Shown: positions 1 to 9,647, counted from the stretch's first letter. The stretch: 64,000 nucleotides of DNA from UBA1672 sp033851915 (GCA_033851915.1 JAWSVM010000001.1:620001-684000); one strand, 5' to 3'. Translations and numbers: made by a program. Notes: generated by a model not told the origin, from the sequence alone.

Positions 1-718
1 TCATGGCAAAATATTTAGAGAATGTGTTTAAAACGATGACGTTTTTTGAATATTTGCGCGCTGTTTGTGCTTTTGCGCCATAGGTAATGCCGTGATAGGC
101 CTCATCGGAAAACAGCCTGATGTTTTTTGCGTCACACCAGTTGCAAATCTTTTCCAGCTCAGCTTCATCAATCATTGTGCCTGATGGGTTTGATGGCGAG
201 TTGATAATTAGGCCGTCAAATGTCTGGCCGCAATTTTCCAGTAACTCGACGGTGGGTTGGTAGTTGTCTTCGGCTATGGATTCAATTTCAATGGTTTCAA
301 TATTGAGGGCTTTTAGCATGTTGCGATAAGCGGGATATGTTGGTGTTGTCAGAGCAACGCGGTCTCCCACATCAAAGGCAGCGAGGAGGCTGATGATAAA
401 GGCGCCTGATGATCCGGCGCCGAGCATGATGTTATCTGCGCTGACATCTACATCGTAATATGTTTTGTAATATTGTGCGATGCGCTCTCTTAAGGCGGGC
501 ATGCCAATGGCCTCTGTATAGCCTTGGCGGGGGTCAGATTGTATTTTGGAAATGGCGTAGTCCAAGGCTTCTTGCGGTGCGCCGACATTTGGTTGTCCTG
601 CGCCCATGCGTACGATATCAATCCCCTGTGCTTCGCGTTCATTCACCTCGCGCAATATATCCAGTGCGCGGAATGTGGTGATATCGGAGCGGTCGGAAAT
701 TTTAAATGTGTCAGTCAT
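1..718 (-). CDS. Class I/II PLP-dependent aminotransferase, 3' end outside the window
   Basis: An open frame read on the minus strand from an ATG at 718 runs uninterrupted off the left edge, giving 239 visible codons. The product looks like a fold-type I aminotransferase of the aspartate/aromatic aminotransferase group. Visible marks are a substrate-loop GAGQPN near residue 40, GYTEAIG near residue 70, the cofactor-binding NSPSNPSGT near residue 175, SDEAYHG near residue 200 and, at the edge, NTFSKYFAM, which contains the lysine expected to form the Schiff base with PLP. The substrate cannot be assigned. The small domain lies outside the window. Confidence 0.85.
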   Translation of the reverse strand, partial: MTDTFKISDRSDITTFRALDILREVNEREAQGIDIVRMGAGQPNVGAPQEALDYAISKIQSDPRQGYTEAIGMPALRERIAQYYKTYYDVDVSADNIMLGAGSSGAFIISLLAAFDVGDRVALTTPTYPAYRNMLKALNIETIEIESIAEDNYQPTVELLENCGQTFDGLIINSPSNPSGTMIDEAELEKICNWCDAKNIRLFSDEAYHGITYGAKAQTARKYSKNVIVLNTFSKYFAM

Positions 719-972
719 GATTTGAGATATATCCAGAAGAATGTAGCATTATAAGCTAACACAAAGCCTGAAATACCGTTGTAAATCAAGTTGAAAAGAG
801 TGCTTATGGAGTTATTTGGGTGTTGTCGTTGTCAATCGTTTGAAGATTTATTGCTTTGTACGTGTTTAAATTCTGCATCATCAGTGTATCAGGCGGATTC
901 TTTTTGCTATATTGCATTTATCGCGATACTATGGTGATGATCTTATAGATATATGAAACAAAAGGTTTTACA

Positions 973-1560
973 ATGTTATTACGTGTTACAGCACTTTTAT
1001 CTCTTTTTGCAATAATCCTCGGCACGTCAGGTATGGCGCGCGCTGATACTTCGGAAGAGTTACAGAAGGCACAATCGGATGCGTTGAAGGGCATGGTGAC
1101 TGATATTGTTCCGAAGTTAACACGGGATGAGGCAGGCCATTTCATTGCAATGTATAAAAATTATACAATATATAGCATGGTCAGTGCGGTGAGCGCGGAT
1201 GTTAAAAATGCGATTACTAAATGTTCGGACAACAACAAGTCAATGGCAGAAGATTTGCAGGATAGATTCAAGAAATGGAATGATACTATTGGCGGGACGA
1301 TGAAGGAATCTTTTGCAGTTATCAATAATATGGCTATTTCGCAGAGCTATATACCGCAAGCAGAGCTGAACACGATGTTTGGTTTGATAGATGAAGTTCG
1401 TGCCGTTAATTCTTCTCGCTTTAAATCTGTGCCAGTAACAACACCCGAAGCCTGTGAATTCATGATAAGCAAAATGGATGAGACAGAAGAAAGTATGGGG
1501 AATTTGTTGCGGGAAACATTGTCGAGTTATCCTAATTTATTGAAAGCAACACAGCAGTAA
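973..1560 (+). CDS. Secreted/periplasmic protein of unknown function
   Basis: The 195-residue product begins with a clear Sec signal peptide: a hydrophobic stretch over residues 4-18 and a likely cleavage after ARA near residue 24. The mature part is predicted to be mostly helical and polar and holds two cysteines (ITKC near 85, EAC near 162) that could form a disulphide in the periplasm. I do not recognise a family. An AAAGG Shine-Dalgarno lies about 8 bases before the ATG. It precedes a glycosyltransferase with a 34-base gap, so the two could be co-transcribed. Confidence 0.7.
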   Translation: MLLRVTALLSLFAIILGTSGMARADTSEELQKAQSDALKGMVTDIVPKLTRDEAGHFIAMYKNYTIYSMVSAVSADVKNAITKCSDNNKSMAEDLQDRFKKWNDTIGGTMKESFAVINNMAISQSYIPQAELNTMFGLIDEVRAVNSSRFKSVPVTTPEACEFMISKMDETEESMGNLLRETLSSYPNLLKATQQ

Positions 1561-1594
1561 ATCATTTCATTTTATATTCGGTACTGTAAGCGCT

Positions 1595-2656
1595 ATGAGA
1601 ATTCTCCAAGTTTTAGCGGGCGCGCCACATGGGGGCGCGGAAACGGCGTTCGTTGATATGTGTATCGCGATGCATGATGCTGGCCAAGTGATCGAGGTGG
1701 TGACGCGCGCGAATGAAGGGCGCGTTCCGCGGTTAAGAGCGGCAGGTATCACCGTGCATACATTGCCCTTTGGCGGGGTTGTTGATGTCTATACGCCCTT
1801 TGCCTTACGTAGGATTGTGCGGCAGTTTAAGCCTGATATTATGCAGAGTTGGATGTCGCGCGCATCGCAAAAGGTGACGCGTTGGAAGGCATCTATGAAT
1901 ATTCCTCCTTATCTGATTGTGTCTCGGCTGGGTGGTTATTATAAAATCAAGAACTTCAAAAATACGGATTATTTTGCAGTCATTACACCGGATTTAAAGA
2001 GGTATCTGGTTGAAGATTGTGGCGTTGCGGATGATAAGGTGCGCCATATTAATAATTTTGCAGAAACAGAAACGTTTAAAACTGTAGTAGACCGTAGTGA
2101 GTATGGTGTTCCGGAGGGTGCAAAACTATGTTTAGGTCTCGGTAGGCTACATAGTAGCAAGGCGTTTGACACTCTTATTCGCGCTGTTGCCGCATTGCCT
2201 GATGTACATCTCTGGATTGCGGGTGAGGGGCCGGATCGCGCAGATCTTGAGGATTTGATTCGTGATTTGAAGGTAGAAAGCCGTATGAAGTTGCTTGGGT
2301 GGCGTGATGATCGTGCGGCATTGTTTGATGCTGCGGACATTTGCGTCTTTTCTTCGCGTTATGAGCCATTTGGCACTGTTTTTGTGCAAGCGTGGGCGCA
2401 AAAAACATCGTTAGTGACAACCGATTCGGATGGCCCGCGGCAATTTGTGCGCCATGAGGAAGATGGTTTGCTAACGCCGATTGATGATGTCACGGCGATG
2501 AGTGCGTCAATTGCACGAGTTATATCGGATGATGCTTTGCGTAATAAAATGGTGGAAAATGGCTATAATAGGTACTTACAGGGGTTTACGAAGGAAAAAA
2601 CCGTTCAAGAATACATTGATTATTTTGAACATGCGTGCGTTGTTGAAACGCTGTGA
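1595..2656 (+). CDS. GT4-family glycosyltransferase
   Basis: The 353-residue protein has the two-Rossmann-fold layout of GT-B glycosyltransferases in family GT4. The N-terminal MRILQVLAGAPHGGAE holds the acceptor-side glycine loop, and LGLGRLHSSKAFDTLI near residue 190 matches the hinge and start of the nucleotide-sugar domain. The donor site SSRYEPFGTVFVQAW is present, but the second glutamate of the usual E-x7-E motif is a glutamine (E257, Q265). The GPRQFV and DGLLTP segments that usually follow are intact. It probably adds a sugar to a surface glycan; donor and acceptor are unknown. No signal peptide or membrane segment is seen. Confidence 0.85.
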   Translation: MRILQVLAGAPHGGAETAFVDMCIAMHDAGQVIEVVTRANEGRVPRLRAAGITVHTLPFGGVVDVYTPFALRRIVRQFKPDIMQSWMSRASQKVTRWKASMNIPPYLIVSRLGGYYKIKNFKNTDYFAVITPDLKRYLVEDCGVADDKVRHINNFAETETFKTVVDRSEYGVPEGAKLCLGLGRLHSSKAFDTLIRAVAALPDVHLWIAGEGPDRADLEDLIRDLKVESRMKLLGWRDDRAALFDAADICVFSSRYEPFGTVFVQAWAQKTSLVTTDSDGPRQFVRHEEDGLLTPIDDVTAMSASIARVISDDALRNKMVENGYNRYLQGFTKEKTVQEYIDYFEHACVVETL

Positions 2657-2678
2657 TTTTCTTCCTTACTTATAGTCG

Positions 2679-2692
2679 CGCATATATATGCG
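2679..2692. promoter_or_regulatory. 14-bp perfect palindrome in the leader of the large orphan gene
   Basis: CGCATATATATGCG is perfectly self-complementary and lies in the 195-base gap between the glycosyltransferase and the 1430-codon gene. It could be an operator for a dimeric repressor. It does not look like a terminator because no T-run follows directly. The function is inferred from symmetry only. Confidence 0.3.
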
Positions 2693-2851
2693 AATTAAAT
2701 TTGTAAAAATCCCTACAATATGTAAGAATAGGCTTAACTTCGTAAATAAAGCCGTAGAAACAGCGCAAATAATATAAGAAAAATAAAGCGTTTCCACAGG
2801 TCGAAGATGGTGATTAAAAAGGGCGAATGCCTTGAAAATAAAGGGTGAATA

Positions 2852-5800
2852 ATGGTAGATACCAACAATTCCAACACTGTAGAGTTAACGCAAGAAGACC
2901 TGAATGAGGTTAATACTGAATTTGCGATGCTTGCTGCGGCCTTAGGCGCGCCTCTCCCACGTGAATTTGTTTATACACCGGAAGCTGGTGTGGCTCTGAA
3001 GGTTTTGTTGGATACAGCTTTAGAAGATGCGCAAGTGATGTTGGATGCAGGTGTCGCTGATGGCTCTATTGTACATCCTGCAGCTCCTCTGAAGTTACTT
3101 ACTAATGAAGATATTTTAGCGCAAGCGCTTGCTGCAAACTCAGGTGGTATAGATATTGCGGTGGTTCAGGGTATTATTAATGATGCTGAGCAGAATATAT
3201 CTATCCTTGATCAGGTGAGCACACAATTGGCGTCTGCTACGAATTCAAACACTGTGCTTGCAGAGGCAAAGCCTGTGCCGGTTGATTCTTCAATTCAATC
3301 TGATCCGCGTATTGCCCGTATTGAGACAGCGCTAACACAAATTGTACCGATCCTGAATGGATTGGAAAATATGGAGAATTTGACGTTAAGGCCGACCACA
3401 GAGATTCCGGTTCCCGGAACAGTTGATGGGTATTTAGATCAAGCTTCTTTGGATTCTTATCAGCAAACCATGCAGCAATTGAATTATCTTGCGGCTATCA
3501 ATGATACAAATATAATGCTTAAAGCGAGTATGATTGCAGGTACGACAGATTTGCCATTGGATCAGAAAATTGCGCATTTTGTTCCTGGAAATGCAGAGGC
3601 TATTGAAACATTACTTGTCGATAGTATTACGGAATCAATTACCGATAAGGGTAAGGAGCTTAGTGCTCTAGAGGGATCCGGGACTGCTACAGCAGCGCAG
3701 ATTGCCGCTGTAAAGGCAGAAATTATTGAGTTGAATACGCTGAAAACGCAAACAATTCCACAAGTTTTACAAGATATGGCCGCATTGCATGCGTCGAATT
3801 CTTTGTCTGCTGCGGTTGATATGCGTATGAGTGAGCCTGCAACGGTTACTGTGCAAACGCCAACAAATACGACAGGTGTTACCCCTGTTGTTCCAAATCC
3901 GGTAGACGCAGGAACATCATTGGCTGCTGCGGATGCGGATGTTGATACTTCTATTGATGATATTCTAAATGGTAATGCGGCGGCGCAAAATGCGAATGAG
4001 GTTGAAAAGTCCATTGAAATTGTGGAAGCAACTTTATTTGATTTGGGCGGTCAGCTTGATAAAATGGTTGGCCAATTTGGCGGAATTGCGCAAGGTCTTG
4101 CGGGTTCTCTTGTTACGCCACTGACACAAGCGGATTTGGATGATAGAGATGCGGATGGTCATCTGGTTCTGGGCGAAAATTCTCAAGATTTGACGTCCAA
4201 GTTGATTATGATGTTGAAAACGCTGGATGGTCAGAAAAATCCCAATGGTGTTTATACCGAGACTATTGGCCGTCAGCTTCAATTAGCAATTTTGACTAAA
4301 GACGATTTCTCTATGATTCGCGAGCAAATGGGAATTGATAAGGTAACGCCTGCAGAGGCACAGGCCTTAATCGCGCGTCCACCGACAGAAGTACCGCCAT
4401 TGGCTGAGGGCGCAGATGCGGCGCAACAAGCTGCGCATATCGCGGCGACGGCAACATATAATCAGCAAAAAGCAGAATATGATTCATCGGCGGCCAAGAC
4501 AGATAAGTTGAATATTTTGTTCCATAGTCTTGATGTGTTGAGACAAAATGGTGCGCTTGATGAAGAAAAAGCCAGATCAACGACCAAAATGAATATGATC
4601 ATGGATGGTCTTGCAGGGGCGTTGGATAATTTCGCACCTGGCTTTAAGGATGCATTGAAGGATTTCTTCACGAATAGTGATTTCGGCAAGATGATTGGCG
4701 GCATGCTGACGATGTTCGGAATTAATATTAATCGCCTTTGGGGTGATAAAGATGATAGCGCCGCGCTGCAAAATGCTGCAGGGCTTGTTGGTGACGGATT
4801 TGAGACTGCTTTTGATAAGGTTGCTGCTGACAATAACCTTGATCCTAAACTTGATTTTGATAAAATTATGGATCTGACAAAGGATAGCTTCCAAGAGCAA
4901 ATGGATGGTTTCTTACCCCGTAATGCGATGAAGTTGATGTTGGGTGACGCTGATGCTGATCAAATAAAAGCCGCTCTTTCTGATGCGATGGATCGTGCCG
5001 CAGGCGCAGGCGATATGGATAGCGCGAAGCAAGTTTTTGTTGATAGACTTGTTCAAATTGGTGAGGCATACAAAAATGGTACAGGTATAACTCTGCTGAC
5101 GCATGTGGAAACAATAGGGCAAACGATTGAAGATGTTGTTGCTGAGCGTCCGGAACTGGCTGCATCTGCACCCGTGTCCGCATCATCATCGACTATTTCG
5201 TCATCATCTGTGTCACCTGCGGCCTATGTTGCAAGTGAGCCGGCGGTTGATTTACCGGTTGTTCCTGCAGGTGAATCGCGTGTTGAACTGGAATATGAGC
5301 GTAGCACAGAGACATTTGAACAAGATCCTGAGCGTTACTCACAAGGTCGCGTGGCACAGATACAAGAGGTTCTTTATAATAATGCGGCGTTACTTGCTAT
5401 ATCTGCGGTAAATCCTGAATTTATGCGCGATACAGATAATGTGAATGCGTCGAGTGACTTTACCGATACGATGACCAGAGAGACTTGTGGTGTTTTTGAA
5501 GAGGTTTGGATCCGCGCGAATATCCATGCAATGGTAGAAGCAGGAACCGAGATTACACAAGAAGGTTTGGAAGAGATTGCGCAAACCAGATTATCATCTG
5601 AAAACATGGGTGTGATTTTAACATACATGCATGATAAGAATGTGCCGCAAGCTGATATTGATACGTTCTCTCGGAATATGTTAGCTTTGGATAAGGATTA
5701 TGCATCTTCTGCAGATGGTGCAACGAAAACGGTTAGTGTTTTTGATCAGGCTTTGTTATGGGGGCAATTGACGCCTAATATAGCGCAGTGGGTTCCTGAA

Positions 5801-7144
5801 CAAGCGCCGGTTGTTATTGTGCCGGATCCTGTTGTCCCGAATGACGGTGATGACGTAACGACAGATGCGAATGATGATCCTCTTCGTGATAGATATATGG
5901 AGTATAACAAGGATAATCTTCCATGTGATATCCCGCTATTCTACACACAAGAAGGCAGCGATTCTGTTTTTGCATTGGTGCGTATTAAGACTGATGGGCC
6001 GCTGGATAACGATCCATCTAACGATACGTTTAAAGTGTTGGAATTGGAAAATTATTTAAATACGAAATCTTTGGATGATCCAGAGCAATTGGCAGTATTC
6101 CTTGATAATTATAATTGGAGAAATCCAACCAAGGAAGGTGTTGAGAACGTTATCAATAAAATCCTTTGTTTGGAGCCTCGTGCGCAAGCAGATAATACAA
6201 ATACGCCGGAATCTACACACACGGATGATGCTGTAACAATGACGTTTAATACGCAGGCAGAAGTTCATTATACACCGGAATCTTTCAGAGATTTACGTAT
6301 TTTAGATGAAGGTAAGGCTGCCTTCCTTCTTGAAGGGCTTGATCTTGCGAATGACAGACCTGATCTGATGGAGCGCGCAGCGCGTAATCATGATATGCCG
6401 CTCAATACTTTCTTTGCTGATGCGCTTGGCTTGCAGGATGGAACGACACCGTTTGTGTTCTTGGAGTTAGAGGCGCATGGCCTGCATCATGATGATTTTG
6501 ATGTTGTTATTGCGATGCGTAGTGGTAGCTCGATTGAATATCGCTTTGTAGATTATGACACTGATTTTATTAAGCCATTGCCAGATCAAAGAGCGGGTGG
6601 CGCTAAGGATATGGCGGAGGGTATTGCACCTGCACAAGGCGGGCGTCGCATGGACGACCTTTTACGTGTTATTGAACGCCTTCCCGGTGGTCACATTATA
6701 CACGGCGCTGAGGGTGGTTATGCTCAAATGTCGGCAATTATTCCAAATGGACAAGATCGTTTGGGTCTAACAAATGGTCTGAAGGCTGTTTATGGTTCAC
6801 ACATGACAACCCATGCGAATCAATTGGCTTATGCGGGAGGGGTTACTTCGCGTTATTCCGAGAGCTCTCGTTATGAAAATTCCGGGCCGCGTGATTATTC
6901 TCAGTCTGACAGACAGGCAGAGTTTAATGATAGAAGTGGAACACAACGCGGTAACTTTTTCACTCGCCTGTTTAGTAATGGAAAATCACGCGATGAAGAA
7001 ACTCCTAACGATGATATCAATGATAATATTAGAGATATTGGTGATGGGGAGAACTATGATCCTGCCACGCTTGATACTGCTGCACCTGAACGAGAAGTGA
7101 CGCGTGAGTCTCTTATTGCTCTCGCTGCTGCTGCCGGTGGTTGA
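2852..7144 (+). CDS. Large acidic multidomain protein of unknown function (1430 aa)
   Basis: I recognise no family. The product has no signal peptide and no convincing membrane span, so it starts as a soluble cytoplasmic protein. The N-terminal two thirds is alanine-, aspartate- and glutamine-rich and looks helical, with one more compact glycine/phenylalanine-rich block (FGKMIGGMLTMFG, near residue 615). Low-complexity linkers separate likely domains: a Thr/Pro/Val stretch near 330-350, a serine-rich one near 770-795 and a Pro/Val/Asp one near 985-1010. Residues about 1130-1330 look like a folded alpha/beta domain. The tail after 1330 is polar and probably disordered. Only three or so cysteines occur. 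The ATG follows an AAAGGG-type Shine-Dalgarno. A secreted substrate or structural protein is possible but unproven. Confidence 0.85.
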   Translation: MVDTNNSNTVELTQEDLNEVNTEFAMLAAALGAPLPREFVYTPEAGVALKVLLDTALEDAQVMLDAGVADGSIVHPAAPLKLLTNEDILAQALAANSGGIDIAVVQGIINDAEQNISILDQVSTQLASATNSNTVLAEAKPVPVDSSIQSDPRIARIETALTQIVPILNGLENMENLTLRPTTEIPVPGTVDGYLDQASLDSYQQTMQQLNYLAAINDTNIMLKASMIAGTTDLPLDQKIAHFVPGNAEAIETLLVDSITESITDKGKELSALEGSGTATAAQIAAVKAEIIELNTLKTQTIPQVLQDMAALHASNSLSAAVDMRMSEPATVTVQTPTNTTGVTPVVPNPVDAGTSLAAADADVDTSIDDILNGNAAAQNANEVEKSIEIVEATLFDLGGQLDKMVGQFGGIAQGLAGSLVTPLTQADLDDRDADGHLVLGENSQDLTSKLIMMLKTLDGQKNPNGVYTETIGRQLQLAILTKDDFSMIREQMGIDKVTPAEAQALIARPPTEVPPLAEGADAAQQAAHIAATATYNQQKAEYDSSAAKTDKLNILFHSLDVLRQNGALDEEKARSTTKMNMIMDGLAGALDNFAPGFKDALKDFFTNSDFGKMIGGMLTMFGININRLWGDKDDSAALQNAAGLVGDGFETAFDKVAADNNLDPKLDFDKIMDLTKDSFQEQMDGFLPRNAMKLMLGDADADQIKAALSDAMDRAAGAGDMDSAKQVFVDRLVQIGEAYKNGTGITLLTHVETIGQTIEDVVAERPELAASAPVSASSSTISSSSVSPAAYVASEPAVDLPVVPAGESRVELEYERSTETFEQDPERYSQGRVAQIQEVLYNNAALLAISAVNPEFMRDTDNVNASSDFTDTMTRETCGVFEEVWIRANIHAMVEAGTEITQEGLEEIAQTRLSSENMGVILTYMHDKNVPQADIDTFSRNMLALDKDYASSADGATKTVSVFDQALLWGQLTPNIAQWVPEQAPVVIVPDPVVPNDGDDVTTDANDDPLRDRYMEYNKDNLPCDIPLFYTQEGSDSVFALVRIKTDGPLDNDPSNDTFKVLELENYLNTKSLDDPEQLAVFLDNYNWRNPTKEGVENVINKILCLEPRAQADNTNTPESTHTDDAVTMTFNTQAEVHYTPESFRDLRILDEGKAAFLLEGLDLANDRPDLMERAARNHDMPLNTFFADALGLQDGTTPFVFLELEAHGLHHDDFDVVIAMRSGSSIEYRFVDYDTDFIKPLPDQRAGGAKDMAEGIAPAQGGRRMDDLLRVIERLPGGHIIHGAEGGYAQMSAIIPNGQDRLGLTNGLKAVYGSHMTTHANQLAYAGGVTSRYSESSRYENSGPRDYSQSDRQAEFNDRSGTQRGNFFTRLFSNGKSRDEETPNDDINDNIRDIGDGENYDPATLDTAAPEREVTRESLIALAAAAGG

Positions 7145-7157
7145 TAGGGCTTGTCTA

Positions 7158-7736
7158 TTATTGTCTATGGCATCCTTCTATATGGTCATTGACCATGCCC
7201 ATGGCTTGTATAAAGGCGTAACACGTCGTTGGTCCAACAAACTTCCAACCCCGTTTTTTCAAATCTTTTGACAGGATAATAGAGGCTTCGGTTTTGCTCG
7301 GGATGTCTGTTTTTAATCTTGGTTTGTTGTGTTCCTGTGGCTGAAAACTCCAGAAATAATCACTTAAACTGCCTTTTTCTTCTATCAATTCTATAGCGCG
7401 CTGGGCGTTGTTTATGGTGGCTTCTATCTTGCCGCGATGGCGGATAATACCTGTATTTTGGAGTAATAAATTTATGGCGTCATTGTCGTATTTAGCGACT
7501 TTATAAAAATCAAAACCATCAAAAGAAGTGCGGAAATTCTCGCGTTTTCGTAATATAGTAATCCAGCTTAAACCTGCTTGAAACCCTTCCAGACAGATCT
7601 TTTCAAACAGGCGAATATCATCATAAACGGGGCGTCCCCATTCCGCATCATGATAGCGTACGTACTCTTCATCTGTTCCACACCACCAGCATCTTTGTTT
7701 GGTGTCATCTCCGGTGATTAATCCTTTGTCTGGCAT
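7158..7736 (-). CDS. tag: DNA-3-methyladenine glycosylase I
   Basis: The protein excises 3-methyladenine from alkylated DNA, starting base excision repair. Diagnostic features are the N-terminal RCWWCGTDEEYVRYHDAEWG block, with cysteines that in this family bind zinc together with a C-terminal His/Cys pair (here EGCHRQ), the FEKICLEGFQAGLSWITIL helix and FVGPTTCYAFIQAMGMVNDH near the end. An upstream in-frame ATG exists at 7754, but GAGG sits six bases before the ATG at 7736, so I chose the shorter, 192-residue form. It converges on the large orphan gene with a 13-base gap and is divergent from the DUF3137 gene. Confidence 0.95.
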   Translation of the reverse strand: MPDKGLITGDDTKQRCWWCGTDEEYVRYHDAEWGRPVYDDIRLFEKICLEGFQAGLSWITILRKRENFRTSFDGFDFYKVAKYDNDAINLLLQNTGIIRHRGKIEATINNAQRAIELIEEKGSLSDYFWSFQPQEHNKPRLKTDIPSKTEASIILSKDLKKRGWKFVGPTTCYAFIQAMGMVNDHIEGCHRQ

Positions 7737-7784
7737 TGTAAAATCCTCTATCATGTTGGCGGTAACCTTAGCATTGGAGGGTAG

Positions 7785-8822
7785 ATGCTGCGAGCATTAT
7801 TAAATCGGAAAAAGACACGTAAATTATCGGAAGTCAGTGATGTACGTCTTGCTGAAGAACACGATTTTATCGAGAAGAGTAAGGCTCATCTCGAGGGATT
7901 GGAGAAAATCCGCAAGGTTAAGCTTAGAAGCTATAAATGGCGGAAAAAGATTGCTGTTCCTGTGGCCACAGTGCTTTCGCCTTTTTTGATGTATCTGGAT
8001 TATATGTTGTTGTTTGTGCGCAGTGGAGATGATAGCGGCGCAGGGATTACCGTTGTTGTTCTTGGCGCTTTGTACGCATGGGTTACTCATCCGCGCCGTC
8101 AATATGCCAAGGCGTATAAGTTGAAAATTCTACCGGGTTTGGCGACGCTATTTGGTGATTTCACCTATAGCCTGAAGGGGAAAATTGCGACTTATAAAAT
8201 GCAGCCTTCTAAAATTTTACCTAATCATGATCGTTGTGACAGCGAGGATTATTTCTCCGGTACGTATAAGGGGGTGGATATTGAATTCTCGGAAGTGGAT
8301 TTCAAGCAACGCCGTCGCTCTAAAGATCGCAGCTATTATGTGAGTGTGTTTAAGGGGCTGGTGATTTTACTTGATATGAATACGAAGAGATTTTATGGCC
8401 ACACAATGTTGGATAAGAATAAAGGCAAGATTGGTGAATGGTTTCAGCAAAAATCCAGCAATCTTAAGCGCGCAAATCTTGTTGACCCTGAATTTGAGAA
8501 AATGTTTGATGTTTATACTAATGATCAGGTAGAGGCGCGGTATTTGATTGACCCTGTGATGATAGAGCGTTTGAAGGGCTTGCAAATGGAATATGGCGGG
8601 GAGGGTATGACTGCCGCATTCTATGACAGTAAAATGTTAATTTTAATCGAGAGTAAGCATAATTACTTCGAACCGGCGGAACTTGAGATTCCGGCAACTG
8701 ATCCGCGATCAATTTTGAGTATGAAAAAAGAGATTGGTGAAATCCTGTCCTTGATTGACAGATTAGATCTATATGACCCTGCAAAAGTGCGAGAGAGCGT
8801 TCGTTTGGATGAGAGTGCTTAA
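7785..8822 (+). CDS. DUF3137 domain membrane protein
   Basis: The 345-residue protein has two hydrophobic segments near residues 55-75 and 85-102, preceded by a basic juxtamembrane region, then a soluble C-terminal domain. That domain contains FDVYTNDQVEARYLIDP near residue 240 and a following MTAAFYDSKMLILIE strand, which match the DUF3137 family as I know it. Its biochemical role is unknown. The ATG has a strong GGAGGG Shine-Dalgarno. The stop codon TAA directly abuts the next ATG, so translation of the two genes is probably coupled. Confidence 0.8.
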   Translation: MLRALLNRKKTRKLSEVSDVRLAEEHDFIEKSKAHLEGLEKIRKVKLRSYKWRKKIAVPVATVLSPFLMYLDYMLLFVRSGDDSGAGITVVVLGALYAWVTHPRRQYAKAYKLKILPGLATLFGDFTYSLKGKIATYKMQPSKILPNHDRCDSEDYFSGTYKGVDIEFSEVDFKQRRRSKDRSYYVSVFKGLVILLDMNTKRFYGHTMLDKNKGKIGEWFQQKSSNLKRANLVDPEFEKMFDVYTNDQVEARYLIDPVMIERLKGLQMEYGGEGMTAAFYDSKMLILIESKHNYFEPAELEIPATDPRSILSMKKEIGEILSLIDRLDLYDPAKVRESVRLDESA

Positions 8823-9551
8823 ATGTTGAGAGGGATGTCTCGTCGATTTTCCATTTTGTTTTATGCGCTGTTGGTTTGGACGATTGTTAGTGCTGCACTG
8901 CTGTTGGGCTATGTTTTGTTTGTGGAGTGGATCTGGCAGGCTTGGTATTATGTGTTGTGGCCTGCTTTGGGCGGTGGTTTGGTTTGGCGATATAGATTGC
9001 CTTTGAAATGCGCCATTGATGTGTGGTCTCTCGTCCCCATTCTGAAATATGTTTTGATTGTCTATGGCATGGTTTTGGCGGAGGAAGTGTTGGCTTCCCT
9101 GTTAAACCATCTATCCGAGGGTTTCTATTTTCCTTTATATATCAAAAGAATAGGTCAATTTTGGGCTTTAAATCTGTTGGCGTTTAGCGGGATGGCATGG
9201 GGGAGTTATTTGGTTTTCTCCCGTGTCTATTTCTCTCGTATAGAGATGTTTTGTGTTTTAGGGGTGTTTGGCCAGATCAGTGAACATCTGATTTATCGCC
9301 TCTTATTCGTTCCCGGTGAGAAGCTTGCGGCTTTTGTTTTGTTACCGCTGAATTTCTGGGTGTATGGGGCGATTTTCTTGCCTGCCTTTTTTGTGATCGA
9401 AGGCTTGCCGCGTAAGGCAATGCGCGCATATTGGCGGTATCCTCTTGTTTTTATCGTGATTGTGATGTGCGGTATGCCCTTTATTGCTTTTCTGGATTGG
9501 AGCAGGGCATTGGTGCCTGATCTCTATCCGCCCAGAAATTTTGTACCGTAG
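8823..9551 (+). CDS. Polytopic membrane protein of unknown function
   Basis: The 242-residue product is very hydrophobic, with about six to seven predicted membrane helices starting near residue 10. It begins on the base following the stop of the DUF3137 gene, suggesting an operon. AEEVLA near residue 87 and SEHLIYR near 158 place acidic and histidine residues inside or next to membrane helices, loosely like intramembrane proteases of the CPBP type, but the order and spacing are not convincing. I leave the function open. Confidence 0.65.
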   Translation: MLRGMSRRFSILFYALLVWTIVSAALLLGYVLFVEWIWQAWYYVLWPALGGGLVWRYRLPLKCAIDVWSLVPILKYVLIVYGMVLAEEVLASLLNHLSEGFYFPLYIKRIGQFWALNLLAFSGMAWGSYLVFSRVYFSRIEMFCVLGVFGQISEHLIYRLLFVPGEKLAAFVLLPLNFWVYGAIFLPAFFVIEGLPRKAMRAYWRYPLVFIVIVMCGMPFIAFLDWSRALVPDLYPPRNFVP

Positions 9552-9647
9552 GGGGTTTCGGTTATGCAATTATTGACACGTCAGGCCATATGCGCCACAA
9601 ATAAGGCATAACTCGCAAGATACCCGTGATAAAGGATAAGAATAGCA

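Noticed and set aside
806..937. A 43-codon cysteine-rich frame between the aminotransferase and the secreted protein
   Set aside because: No good Shine-Dalgarno, odd composition and no support beyond being open; the 254-base gap is better read as leader sequence.
2372..2392. Sigma-54 promoter-like TGGCAC element
   Set aside because: It lies inside the glycosyltransferase gene and lacks the required TTGC at -12.
3562..4014. A 150-codon minus-strand frame inside the large orphan gene
   Set aside because: It lies fully inside a long coding frame on the other strand, and its Ser/Ala-rich product looks like a reverse-complement artefact.
8823..9551. CPBP intramembrane protease call for the membrane protein after the DUF3137 gene
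   Set aside because: An EE pair and a later His are present, but the order and context of the family motifs do not fit.
9573..9603. TTGACA as a possible ettA promoter
   Set aside because: The -35 is perfect, but no acceptable -10 lies at 16-18 bases, so I did not list it as a feature.
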